Origin: Phycisphaerales bacterium
GTDB lineage: Bacteria > Planctomycetota > Phycisphaerae > Phycisphaerales > SM1A02
Direction: 5' to 3'
Assembly (NCBI GenBank): GCA_014238785.1
Contig: JABAAL010000008.1
Span: forward strand, 1 to 64,000
Length of the DNA stretch: 64,000 nt
Numbering within the stretch: position 1 is the stretch's first letter; the number at the start of each line of letters is the position of its first letter. Under the pieces are notes generated by a model that saw nothing but the letters and a program-made list of their open reading frames with translations, did no database searches and had not been told where the DNA came from. Positions 51,664 through 60,850 of this stretch are shown piece after piece. The translations under genes were made by a program, and so were the position numbers.

Positions 51664-51676
51664 GGGATTTGCTTAC

Positions 51677-51700
51677 AAAAAACTATCCCGCGAGTCTTTT
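51677..51700 (+). repeat. Short dispersed repeat, copy C
   Basis: AAAAAACTATCCCGCGAGTC and following bases. It overlaps one arm of the hairpin at 51692-51727. Confidence 0.4.
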
Positions 51701-51727
51701 ATTGAATTTAGGGGAAATAAAAGACCC
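51692..51727 (-). terminator. 12-bp hairpin after birA, probable terminator
   Basis: On the minus strand GGGTCTTTTATT (51727-51716) pairs with AATAAAAGACTC (51703-51692), one G-U, 12-nt loop. A run of six T follows 9 nt further on. It lies between the birA stop and the MutL operon start. Confidence 0.55.
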
Positions 51728-51746
51728 GATGAATAGGTTATCTTGC

Positions 51747-52418
51747 TTATTTGCAGTGGGTTACGATTGCGGAGGTAGCGGCGGGTAATTCAAGGATACC
51801 AATGTCGGTTTGAAGAAGCAGGTTATGGCAGGGGTCAATACTAATAACTATGCCCTCAACGAGATTGTCACCTGAACACACTGTTTGGTGCGTACCAACG
51901 AGAATATCGCGTTTCCGCCAATGGCTAACTGCTGTATTTTCATCAAGATGTGTTGCATCAAGGACGCTTGATACGACCAAGGCACTCACTTCACCCCTAT
52001 CTGGCTCAGAGCCAAGTTGGGACAAAGCGACGGCGGTTGGGAGCGGCGCTTCCAAAATATTAAGTCCAACGCCGATTAAGCAGCGGCCTTCGCGTTGTTC
52101 GATAAGGATTCCTGCGAGTTTTTTCCCGTCAACGTATAAATCATTTGGCCACTTGATACCAATGTGATGTGTTGGAGTAAGATTGTTAAGTGCAGTTGCG
52201 AGTGTTGCAGCAACAGCAATAGGCAAGTGCTGCGTTGCTTTTTCAACCACCACCGTAACAGCCACACCACCACTTGCATCCCATGCGTTTCCTCGACGGC
52301 CCCGCCCTGCTGTCTGGTTAAAAGATACACACGCATCACCAACTTGCAAATCATGTTCTATCGCCGCATCTTGCGTTGATGTCACTTCATCAAGAACGAG
52401 TATTTGCCCCTTATGCAT
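51747..52418 (-). CDS. birA: Biotin-[acetyl-CoA-carboxylase] ligase
   Basis: 223 residues, the single-domain (non-repressor) type without an N-terminal helix-turn-helix. VLDEVTSTQDAA, the biotinyl-AMP loop FNQTAGRGRRGNAW and GIKWPNDLYVDGKKLAGIL are diagnostic. It attaches biotin to carboxylase carrier proteins, in keeping with the fatty-acid genes nearby. ATG 52418 is preferred over a TTG at 52442; it overlaps the end of nadC by 8 bp. Confidence 0.9.
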   Translation of the reverse strand: MHKGQILVLDEVTSTQDAAIEHDLQVGDACVSFNQTAGRGRRGNAWDASGGVAVTVVVEKATQHLPIAVAATLATALNNLTPTHHIGIKWPNDLYVDGKKLAGILIEQREGRCLIGVGLNILEAPLPTAVALSQLGSEPDRGEVSALVVSSVLDATHLDENTAVSHWRKRDILVGTHQTVCSGDNLVEGIVISIDPCHNLLLQTDIGILELPAATSAIVTHCK

Positions 52419-53265
52419 CCATAGCGTCCAAGCCGATGTCAATCCAAGTTGCTTGATGTATCAAACCGCCGATCGAAATTCGATCGACTCCGGTTTTAGC
52501 AATCTCACGAACCGTTTCTATCGTTATTCCGCCAGATGCTTCGAGCAGCGGTGACAAATCGGACGCATCACGAAGTACGACTGCCTTTATTAATAATTCC
52601 GGGGACATGTTGTCGAGCAAAATAATATCTACAGGTAGCTGCAACACTTTTTCAAGTTGCGCAATCGTGTCCACTTCAACTTCCACAAACTTCAACTCGC
52701 TATTTTCTTTTACGCTGTTAATTGCTGCATCAAGTCCTTTTTGCAAATCATCAAATTCTGCAAGATGGTTGTCCTTGTATAACGCCGCGTCGTGCAAACC
52801 CATTCTATGTGAAGTGCCTCCGCCACAAACGACCGCATACTTATCGAGCATGCGTAATCCGGGCGTTGTTTTTCTGGTATCGCAAATAACGCAGTCAATC
52901 CCTACAACCCTATCAACAAACGTAAATGTCTTTGTTGCAACCCCAGAAGCGTAACTAACAATATTGAGAATCGTCCGTTCGGCAACAAGAATTGCTTCAA
53001 CCGAACCCTCAAGAATTGCAATGGTTTTATCGCATACTTCTTCACCATCGTTCTCTAACACTGTCATCGAAACATCACCAAAAACATCCATCACCTTTGC
53101 AATCGGTTCAAGTCCTGCAACTATTCCCCGCCCCCGAATGTTCATCGCGAATCTGCCTCGTTGGTCGGAAAAGGACAACGAATTCGTTGTGATATCGCCA
53201 TGCAATCCGCCATCTTCCTCGAGGCATCGCTGAATCAATTTTCTCATATACAACGTAATACTCAT
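52411..53265 (-). CDS. nadC: Nicotinate-nucleotide pyrophosphorylase (quinolinate phosphoribosyltransferase)
   Basis: 284 residues. GGLHGDITT, ERTILNIVSYASGVAT, CDTRKTTPGLRMLDKYAVVCGGGTSHRMGLHDAALYKDNH and ASGGIT are the standard landmarks. It turns quinolinate and PRPP into nicotinate mononucleotide for NAD synthesis. Its ATG overlaps the stop of the kinase gene. Confidence 0.95.
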   Translation of the reverse strand: MSITLYMRKLIQRCLEEDGGLHGDITTNSLSFSDQRGRFAMNIRGRGIVAGLEPIAKVMDVFGDVSMTVLENDGEEVCDKTIAILEGSVEAILVAERTILNIVSYASGVATKTFTFVDRVVGIDCVICDTRKTTPGLRMLDKYAVVCGGGTSHRMGLHDAALYKDNHLAEFDDLQKGLDAAINSVKENSELKFVEVEVDTIAQLEKVLQLPVDIILLDNMSPELLIKAVVLRDASDLSPLLEASGGITIETVREIAKTGVDRISIGGLIHQATWIDIGLDAMDA

Positions 53266-56200
53266 TTTTTAGTATTCGTCCGCCTTGAAGAACGAGACAT
53301 CCCATCCATCAACTGAATCGTAGCCATCCCGCCGCCAATTGCCAACCGATGCCCATCGCTAGAGACCGCGATACATTCAATAGATTCATTTGAGGGGAAT
53401 GATGCGATTAAACTAAATCTATCCATATCCCATATTCCAACTGTCCCATCTGCCAGTGCTGTTGCAAATCGTTCACCGTTGGGAAAAATAACCATGTCCC
53501 ACAGTGCACTTCCAGTGGCAGTGAGTGAATTTAATACTTCCCCAGATGAAGCATCTAGTAATTGCACATTGTAATTTGCAGTTGCTGCCAAAACCACATT
53601 TTCGTTTTCAACGAACTCAATAGCGATAACATCTCCTATTGACTCACTGTGCACCCACAACTCTTTCCCCGTTTGAGCGTGCAACGCGTACATATTCCCA
53701 CCGCTGGTTGAGACAAAAATCGTATCACCGGAGTCATCAAATGCCAATGCAACAATAATTGAGTCGCCAAGTTGTTCGCTCATTATTTGTTTCGATGTCC
53801 GAGTATTCCACACGGACACCTGCCCCTTAAATGTTCCGGCAACAACGAATTTTCCGAAATGCGAAACAGCTATAGATGAAATTTGGCCATCGCATGAACC
53901 AAGCAACTCTCTTTGTTGCATATCTTCGACATCCCACAAACGGATATCCCCCTCAACGTCCCCTGTCACAACAAGCGATGTTGTTGGTATAAATTTAATA
54001 ATCGACAACTCTTGATCCACTTCTGATGGGATCATTTCATGCTCCCCTGTCGAGACTTCTATAACCTGAACACCCGAGTTAAACTCTGAAACTACTACAA
54101 GAGAGTCATTCCATACAAAAGCAATATCAGACGCAGGAAAAGTTCCAGGCACTTGCAGGGCTGTCGGAATTGATGATGTCGAACTCCACCAATGCAACCA
54201 CCCATCTCTTCCAACACTTACAAAACGGTTGTTTGCCAATGAACCGACTGACCAAACTGTCTTATCGTGTCCGCGCAGTGAATCGACAAGACTATAATCT
54301 TCAACATTCCAAATCCGCACAACGTCATCTTCACCAACCGTCGCAATCGTATCACCAGTGTGTGCCACTCCCAAAATGCCTCCGTGATTGGATTTAATTG
54401 TTGCCAATTTCGTTTCTAATTCTGCGTCCCACCAAATTAACTTGTCATCAGACCCCGCAGTAATTAACGTGCCGTCATCTAAAAACAAGACTGCATGAAG
54501 GGAACCACCATGTTCACGTATTTTTTTTAATTGCCGTTCCCCTCGATTATTCCAAACATGCATGCTACCGTCAATGGTTCCTGCCGCTAAACGATTGTGC
54601 AGAATGTCGTAGTCCAAAGTCAACACCATGCCGCTTTCCGTATTTAAACTTCGAATTAGCTCGCCATCAGTTTTCCAAACATATATGGAACCATCAGTAT
54701 GACCAGCAATAAACACGCCATCGCCCGCTGAAGTAATTGCAGTGACCGAAGAGTCTAGTTCGCCAATTGTAAGCCGTGTGCTTTTTTCAAGATCTAAGAT
54801 AGCAATTTGTCCGCTAGACAACCCAAGGAATAGCTGCTTGCCACTCTCTGAAAAATCCATTGACATGACTTTTGAAGGTAAAATCACATCACGAGAAACC
54901 TCTCGACTCTCGTCGAGCAACGCTACTCGAGTTCCCTCAAATGACACCGCAATTTGATCCCCATTTTTTGAGGTAACAAGGCCTGTGGGCCGATCTCCTA
55001 TCAACCATGTTCGTAAAGATTGATCTACGACCCCTAAAAGAAAATGCCATTCCCAGCCTCGTTGATTACGGTCCGTTGCAACGAGATGATGTTTTGCCAT
55101 TCCCCACGATTCATTAGCTATCGCAGCTTGTGCTGTCCCAATCGTTGCGGTGTACGCAATCTGCTGCGCATTCTCCCTTGCCTTTTTTTCGATTGCCAAA
55201 GCATTGCGCATGTTATTTTGGCTAGATTCAGATTCAATGTATCCCCAAATCATTCCAGCCAATCCTAACATCACCGCCAACGCCACCATGATTCCTGCGC
55301 GGAATTTTAACTGATTGCGACGAGCATACAATCGTAAACGATGTATCCTCGTTGGAGGTTTCGCGTGAATCGGTTCATTACCCAAGAAGCGACGAATATC
55401 CATCGCCATCTCAGCGACTGATTCGTAACGAGAGATTCTTTCTTTAGACAACGCCTTGGCAAGTATTTGTTCTATTTCAAATTCAATTGCCGGGTCAATA
55501 CTTCGAGGCGATGTTGGACTTGTTTCTTGCACAACAACTGGAGCCCTAAACAAAGGAATACCTTTTAAGGAATACGGAAGTTCGCCTAACATTAACTGAT
55601 ACAAGACTACTCCAAGCGAATACACATCTGTTCTCACATCAACGTCGTGCGGGTCATCGCCACATTGTTCTGGGCTCGACCACTGTAAAGTCCCCACAAA
55701 CCGACCCGCAACCGTGATTACTGTCTCAATTTCATCACCACCAGACATCAATGCTACGCCAAAGTCAATAACTTTTGGTTTGCACGAATTTGTGATAAGA
55801 ATATTCGAAGGTTTCAAGTCCCGATGAATAACTCCACGTCCGTGCCCATACTGCACAGCGTCACAAACGAGTAGAAACAGTTCCAATCGCTGATTTCTAC
55901 TGAGTTCTTCATCTTCAGAGTAATCCGTAATGGACTTACTTCCCGGAACATATTCCATTGCAAAATAAGGAAGAAGTGTATCGCCTTGAATTTGATGCCC
56001 CGAGTAATACACTTGCGCAATGCCTTGATGTTGCAGTCGTGCAAGCATTTCGCTTTCCATTTCAAAACGTTGCAACGCCGCTGGTGTTGCAGCGGCTGAT
56101 TTTACAATTTTTATAGCAACGGATCTATGTGGATGCGATTGTTTCGCCTCGTACACATTACCCATTCCACCCGTACCAATAATCTGGATGATTTCAAATT

Positions 56201-56351
56201 GGCCAATGGTCTGGCCAATCCACTCATCAGTTTTCGCGCCAACGCTTGACTCAAGCCACTCTTTGCCAGAACTCTCGCTGTCATGCGTAATCGCATTTGG
56301 GTCAAGTCCGCCATCACTTTCATCAAGAGTTATATTAGAATCGTCCACCAT
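53262..56351 (-). CDS. Membrane Ser/Thr protein kinase with WD40-repeat domain
   Basis: 1029 residues. The kinase domain (about 50-320) has GTGGMGNVY, VAIKIVK, HRDLKPSN, DFGVA and SPEQC. A single membrane helix (about 353-373, AGIMVALAVMLGLAGMIWGY) follows, then a long beta-propeller region from about 430 with repeated SGSxDxxIxxWD-like units (for example TAGSDDKLIWWD, ATVGEDDVVRIWN, VTGDVEGDIRLWD). The propeller is predicted to be outside the cytoplasm and may sense ligands or cell wall. Such fusions are abundant in planctomycetes. TATCAT ends 6 nt before ATG 56351. It leads the unit with nadC and birA, an odd pairing. Confidence 0.93.
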   Translation of the reverse strand: MVDDSNITLDESDGGLDPNAITHDSESSGKEWLESSVGAKTDEWIGQTIGQFEIIQIIGTGGMGNVYEAKQSHPHRSVAIKIVKSAAATPAALQRFEMESEMLARLQHQGIAQVYYSGHQIQGDTLLPYFAMEYVPGSKSITDYSEDEELSRNQRLELFLLVCDAVQYGHGRGVIHRDLKPSNILITNSCKPKVIDFGVALMSGGDEIETVITVAGRFVGTLQWSSPEQCGDDPHDVDVRTDVYSLGVVLYQLMLGELPYSLKGIPLFRAPVVVQETSPTSPRSIDPAIEFEIEQILAKALSKERISRYESVAEMAMDIRRFLGNEPIHAKPPTRIHRLRLYARRNQLKFRAGIMVALAVMLGLAGMIWGYIESESSQNNMRNALAIEKKARENAQQIAYTATIGTAQAAIANESWGMAKHHLVATDRNQRGWEWHFLLGVVDQSLRTWLIGDRPTGLVTSKNGDQIAVSFEGTRVALLDESREVSRDVILPSKVMSMDFSESGKQLFLGLSSGQIAILDLEKSTRLTIGELDSSVTAITSAGDGVFIAGHTDGSIYVWKTDGELIRSLNTESGMVLTLDYDILHNRLAAGTIDGSMHVWNNRGERQLKKIREHGGSLHAVLFLDDGTLITAGSDDKLIWWDAELETKLATIKSNHGGILGVAHTGDTIATVGEDDVVRIWNVEDYSLVDSLRGHDKTVWSVGSLANNRFVSVGRDGWLHWWSSTSSIPTALQVPGTFPASDIAFVWNDSLVVVSEFNSGVQVIEVSTGEHEMIPSEVDQELSIIKFIPTTSLVVTGDVEGDIRLWDVEDMQQRELLGSCDGQISSIAVSHFGKFVVAGTFKGQVSVWNTRTSKQIMSEQLGDSIIVALAFDDSGDTIFVSTSGGNMYALHAQTGKELWVHSESIGDVIAIEFVENENVVLAATANYNVQLLDASSGEVLNSLTATGSALWDMVIFPNGERFATALADGTVGIWDMDRFSLIASFPSNESIECIAVSSDGHRLAIGGGMATIQLMDGMSRSSRRTNTKK

Positions 56352-56357
56352 ATGCCC

Positions 56358-56363
56358 ATGATA
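56358..56363 (-). promoter_or_regulatory. Putative -10 element, leaderless WD40-kinase mRNA
   Basis: TATCAT on the minus strand, 6 nt (GGGCAT), then ATG at 56351. No Shine-Dalgarno is present. Confidence 0.5.
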
Positions 56364-56390
56364 CGCTCAAGCGACTAGAAGGGTCATGAA

Positions 56391-56795
56391 TCAGAACCCT
56401 TGCTGGATTACTTTGGCAAGTTCTTCGCCATCTTGCAACTCACGAGGGTTCCAATCAAGCGCAAGACCATCATTTGCTTCGTACGATGGGATAATATGAA
56501 AGTGCACATGAAAAACTGCTTGGTGAGCAAATTTGCCGTTATTCTGAAGTATGTTGTAAGCATTTGCACCAGTTGCTTTCACGACCGCCTTTGCAACTTT
56601 TACAAGAGCAACACCAAGTGCTGCGCTGCTTTCTTCAGAAAGTTCGTGCAATGACGATGCGATTTGTTTTGGAATAAGAAGCGTATGGCCCTTGCTCAAT
56701 GGTGCAACATCTAGAAATGCCAACACATGCTCATCTTCATACACTTTATGGCATGGGATTTCACCAAGAATAATTTTTTCAAATACCGTTGCCAT
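56391..56795 (-). CDS. HIT-family nucleotide hydrolase
   Basis: 134 residues. FEKIILGEIPCHKVYED at the start and the histidine triad HVHFHIIP near the end identify an Hint-type HIT protein. It hydrolyses AMP- or nucleoside-phosphoramidates. The gene lies 2 nt after the ppdK stop, so it shares its transcript. Confidence 0.93.
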   Translation of the reverse strand: MATVFEKIILGEIPCHKVYEDEHVLAFLDVAPLSKGHTLLIPKQIASSLHELSEESSAALGVALVKVAKAVVKATGANAYNILQNNGKFAHQAVFHVHFHIIPSYEANDGLALDWNPRELQDGEELAKVIQQGF

Positions 56796-56797
56796 TA

Positions 56798-59467
56798 TTA
56801 CGAGTCTTTAATTGTCGCTTGTGCTGCAGCAAGTCGAGCAGTCGGAACTCTAAAAGGCGAACAACTAACATAATCAAGCCCAGCACCGTGACAAAATTCC
56901 ACCGAAAGCGGATCGCCGCCATGTTCACCGCAAATTCCGATTTTCAATTTCGGTTTCACGCTACGGCCTCCACTAACGCCCATCTCAATTAATGTACCCA
57001 CACCATCAAAATCAATAGTTTGGAATGGGTCTCGGACAAGAATGCCATCATCAAGATAGTGCGGAAGGAATGAGCCTATGTCATCTCTGCTAAATCCATA
57101 GGCTAATTGTGTTAAGTCATTTGTTCCAAAACTAAAAAAGTCAGCAACCTCTGCAATTTGATCTGCGACAATCGCAGCACGTGGAATTTCAATCATCGTG
57201 CCGATTGGAATGTTCAGCTTGCCTTTATAGCGTTCCTTTTTAGTAACTCTTTTAATCGTTTTAGAAGTAAGTTCGCGAAGTTGCGAAAGCTCTTCTCTAA
57301 TTCCAACAAGTGGAATCATAATTTCCGGCCTGGCATCAATTCCTTTTTTCTTACATGCAATCATTGCTTCAACAATTGCAGTAACTTGCATAACAAGGAT
57401 TTCTGGATAGGTCACAGCAAGGCGACAGCCACGATGCCCGAGCATCGGATTGAACTCATGGAGTTGCTCAACGCGACGGCGAACCAGTGAAACTTTAACG
57501 CCAAGCGCGTCGGCAACTTCTTTCTGACCGATGTTATCGTGCGGTAAAAATTCGTGCAACGGTGGATCAAGCAAACGCACTGTCACAGGAAAACCCTTCA
57601 TCGCTTTAAAGATGCCAACAAAATCGTCTCGTTGATATGGCATTAACCGTTCAAGTGCTTCGACTCGAGCTTCACGGGTTTGAGCGAGAATCATCTGTCG
57701 CATTACGAGAATTCGATCACCCTCGAAGAACATATGCTCGGTTCTCGTCAGTCCAATTCCTTCCGCACCAAATGAACGAGCTCGTCTTGCGTCAGTTGGT
57801 GAATCCGCGTTTGTGCGAACCTTCATCCGTCTTCGTTGATCTGACCACCGCATTATCGTTTCAAAGTCACCACTCAATTTTGGTTCGTGGCGCTCCACTG
57901 CGCCAAGCATTACCTCGCCCGTTCCGCCATCGATTGAGAGCACATCTTTCTCGCCGTATTTCTTGCCATCGACTGTTACCGTTTTTCGATTTGCATCAAT
58001 ATAGAGTGAAGAAACACCCGCGACACAACACTTGCCCCAACCACGAGCAACGACAGCTGCGTGACTTGTCATACCACCGGTTGATGTCAAAATCCCAACA
58101 GCATGTTGCATGCCATCAATATCTTCTGGCGAGGTTTCTTTGCGAACAAGCAATACATCTTCGCCTGCTTTCTCTCGCTCAACCGCATCTTCGGCACTAA
58201 ACGATAGCGCACCAGTTGCCGCTCCAGGAGAAGCTGGCAATCCTTTTGCAATCGTCTTTACTTTTTGTTTACTCTTCGCTGTAAAACTAGGAAGAAGAAG
58301 TTGCACAAGATCACCGGAAGGAATTCGAAGGAGTGCTTCATCTTTCTTTATCAGTCGACTTTTTACCATATCAACTGCAATTTTTACCGCTGCTGCCGCA
58401 GTTCGTTTTCCACTTCGAGTTTGCAACATCCAAAGTTTTCCGCGTTCAATCGTGAATTCAATATCTTGAATATCTCGGTAATGGTGTTCGAGAATTTTTT
58501 TATTTTGAAGAAGTTCTCGATATATTTTATCGTTCCACTTTTTCATTTGTGAAACTGGTTTTGGAGTTCGGATACCAGCAACAACATCTTCCCCCTGGGC
58601 ATCAATCAAAAATTCGCCGAAAAATTTATCTTCGCCTGTGGAAGGGTTACGAGTAAACGCAACGCCTGTGCCAGAGTCCGTTCCCATGTTTCCAAACACC
58701 ATAGCCTGTACATTTACCGCAGTACCTTGCAATCCAATGATACCTTCAATCTGCCGGTAGCTTTTTGCACGGTCTGCGTTCCATGAACGAAATACTGCTT
58801 CTACAGAAAGGGTGAGTTGTTTGTATGGATCTTGCGGGAAGTTGCTCCCTACATGTATTTTATATGCTTTCTTATACCGATCGCAAACCTCTTCAAGTCC
58901 CTCTGCGGAAAGTTCAGTATCAAGAACAACACCATACTTCTTTTTCACAATAGCAAATTCGTGTTCAAAATCTTCATGATCCATTCCCATGACAACATCA
59001 CCAAACATGTTGATAAGTCGCCTATACGCATCCCAACCAAATCGTGGATTGCCCGTGAGTTCAATCATGCCTCGAACAGCGTCATCCGTGAGCCCAAGGT
59101 TCAGAACAGTATCCATCATGCCAGGCATAGATACTGCAGCACCCGACCGAACGGAAACGAGCAGAGGATCTGTTTTTGATCCAAATTTTTTGCCTGTTTC
59201 TCGTTCAATTCGGCGAATTGCTTTGACTGTTTCTTTATCGAGCCCATTTGGCATTTTTCCGCCTTCTTCGTGATAGGCTGCACAAATTGTTGTTGGAATA
59301 GTAAATCCGGGAGGTACCGGCAAGCCAATAGTTGTCATTTCAGCAAGGTTTGCGCCTTTACCGCCCAATAGTTCCTTTTTGGTCGCATCCCCTTCGGTTT
59401 TACTCGCGCCCCAGCAGTACGTCATTTTTTGGCGGACAGTTTTTGGTTTTCGTTTTGCAGTTGGCAT
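56798..59467 (-). CDS. ppdK: Pyruvate, phosphate dikinase
   Basis: 889 residues, typical. The N-terminal ATP-grasp domain has LLGGKGANLAEM and SVRSGAAVSMPGMMDTVLNLGL; the swivelling His is in GGMTSHAAVVARGWGK; the C-terminal TIM barrel has TRTEHMFF, LGHRGCRL and the catalytic Cys in SFGTNDLTQ/CGEHGGDPLSVEFCHGAGLDYVSCSPFRV. It interconverts pyruvate, ATP and phosphate with PEP, AMP and PPi. ATG 59467 has GGAGA upstream; the frame continues to 59530 but overlaps the pabB promoter region. Confidence 0.95.
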   Translation of the reverse strand: MPTAKRKPKTVRQKMTYCWGASKTEGDATKKELLGGKGANLAEMTTIGLPVPPGFTIPTTICAAYHEEGGKMPNGLDKETVKAIRRIERETGKKFGSKTDPLLVSVRSGAAVSMPGMMDTVLNLGLTDDAVRGMIELTGNPRFGWDAYRRLINMFGDVVMGMDHEDFEHEFAIVKKKYGVVLDTELSAEGLEEVCDRYKKAYKIHVGSNFPQDPYKQLTLSVEAVFRSWNADRAKSYRQIEGIIGLQGTAVNVQAMVFGNMGTDSGTGVAFTRNPSTGEDKFFGEFLIDAQGEDVVAGIRTPKPVSQMKKWNDKIYRELLQNKKILEHHYRDIQDIEFTIERGKLWMLQTRSGKRTAAAAVKIAVDMVKSRLIKKDEALLRIPSGDLVQLLLPSFTAKSKQKVKTIAKGLPASPGAATGALSFSAEDAVEREKAGEDVLLVRKETSPEDIDGMQHAVGILTSTGGMTSHAAVVARGWGKCCVAGVSSLYIDANRKTVTVDGKKYGEKDVLSIDGGTGEVMLGAVERHEPKLSGDFETIMRWSDQRRRMKVRTNADSPTDARRARSFGAEGIGLTRTEHMFFEGDRILVMRQMILAQTREARVEALERLMPYQRDDFVGIFKAMKGFPVTVRLLDPPLHEFLPHDNIGQKEVADALGVKVSLVRRRVEQLHEFNPMLGHRGCRLAVTYPEILVMQVTAIVEAMIACKKKGIDARPEIMIPLVGIREELSQLRELTSKTIKRVTKKERYKGKLNIPIGTMIEIPRAAIVADQIAEVADFFSFGTNDLTQLAYGFSRDDIGSFLPHYLDDGILVRDPFQTIDFDGVGTLIEMGVSGGRSVKPKLKIGICGEHGGDPLSVEFCHGAGLDYVSCSPFRVPTARLAAAQATIKDS

Positions 59468-59532
59468 CAAGCGTCTCCATATTTTTTGCTCAAGACGTGC
59501 ATGATACTCGACCTGTACACTGCGTACCATTC

Positions 59533-60834
59533 ATGCTCCCATTTAACGCAAAGCCAATTCCACACCTCTCTGCAAGCCCTGCGCAAGTTGCAGCGTCTTG
59601 GTCAAGAAAAGAACCAATTGTTGCGCTCATTGGCAATGGAAAACACTCCCGGTGGTCTAGATGGAGCATCATCGCGCCCGCAACAGGAGAACGACTCACG
59701 CTCGATGGACCAGAGGCGATGGCTACTTTGCGAGCGCGCATGCAAAATAACCCCAATGATTCACTGTTGCCCAACTGGATCGGATACCTTGGTTATGAAC
59801 TTGGATTTGTTATTGAGCCTTCCGTTGCTTCGCTACCGACTCAAGCATGGCCGCTCGTTGATCTTTTTTGGTGTGAAAAGGCACTCGTCCATGACAGCAA
59901 AACAAATGAATGGTGGTCAGTTGGAGAAATCGATCCACCTAAAATTTCTACGCCCCTTACTTCTTCTCTTACGTGTTCGACTCTGACTGATTGTGCAGAC
60001 GACGCATCCTATATAGATGCTGTCAAGAAGACGATTGAGTACATTCATGCAGGAGATGTTTTCCAAGCGAATATAACGCGTCGCTTTACTTCAGTCATTG
60101 ACGGAGATATTCGCAGTGCTGCTCTGGCTATGCTCGATAACCAAGGCGGTTGGTTTGGCGCATGGATTGAGTTTCCAGAGGATGGCCGGTTTTTACTATC
60201 AATGAGCCCCGAACTCTTTTTGCAAGTCAATGGAGAAAACGGCGAAATAATCACAAGACCAATGAAGGGAACGCGACCCGAGGCGGAAAGTCCAGAAACA
60301 TTACTTTCCTCTGAAAAAGATGCTGCAGAGTTGCACATGATTGTTGACTTAATGCGCAACGACTTGGGTAGGGTTTGTGAATTTGGGACCATCGAAGTCC
60401 GCGAAGCTCGAACAATTGAAAAACATCCAACGGTTTGGCAATGTGTTGGTGAAATTCGAGGCAAAATGCGTAAAGACGCTTCAATTTGTGATGTATTGGA
60501 AGCAACATTCCCTGCCGGCTCCATTACCGGAGCGCCAAAGATTCGGGCGATGCAAATTATTGACCAACTCGAAGATTCGCCAAGGGGTCCATACTGCGGT
60601 GCAATTGGCATTCTTGGCAATTCTACTATGCTTAATGTGGGTATTAGAACCGCCCTCTTCACTGGATCGAAAGATCCAGTGAATTTTCAAGGGACCATGA
60701 CCTACAGTACTGGTTGTGGAATCGTTGCAGAATCTGACCCGCACGCCGAGCTTGCTGAATCTGAAGTCAAAACCCATATCCTCCACACACTCGTTGGAAC
60801 TATCCAAAAAAATTCCTCCGAGGTATTACATTAG
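59533..60834 (+). CDS. pabB: Aminodeoxychorismate synthase component I
   Basis: 433 residues. The chorismate-binding C-terminal half is complete: DAVKKTIEYIHAGDVFQANITRRF, RPMKGTRPEA, MIVDLMRNDLGRVCEFG, TFPAGSITGAPKIRAM, YSTGCGIVAES. The N-terminal half contains GYLGYELGF, which fits PabB better than TrpE. It aminates chorismate for folate synthesis together with a glutaminase subunit (PabA), not in the window. ATG 59533 is chosen because upstream codons overlap ppdK. The convergent PilZ gene ends 16 bp away. Confidence 0.9.
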   Translation: MLPFNAKPIPHLSASPAQVAASWSRKEPIVALIGNGKHSRWSRWSIIAPATGERLTLDGPEAMATLRARMQNNPNDSLLPNWIGYLGYELGFVIEPSVASLPTQAWPLVDLFWCEKALVHDSKTNEWWSVGEIDPPKISTPLTSSLTCSTLTDCADDASYIDAVKKTIEYIHAGDVFQANITRRFTSVIDGDIRSAALAMLDNQGGWFGAWIEFPEDGRFLLSMSPELFLQVNGENGEIITRPMKGTRPEAESPETLLSSEKDAAELHMIVDLMRNDLGRVCEFGTIEVREARTIEKHPTVWQCVGEIRGKMRKDASICDVLEATFPAGSITGAPKIRAMQIIDQLEDSPRGPYCGAIGILGNSTMLNVGIRTALFTGSKDPVNFQGTMTYSTGCGIVAESDPHAELAESEVKTHILHTLVGTIQKNSSEVLH

Positions 60835-60850
60835 CTCTGGGCTACTTAAT

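Noticed and set aside
57637-58200. A 187-codon plus-strand frame
   Set aside because: It is antisense to the conserved core of ppdK and has an Arg/His/Leu composition typical of shadow frames.
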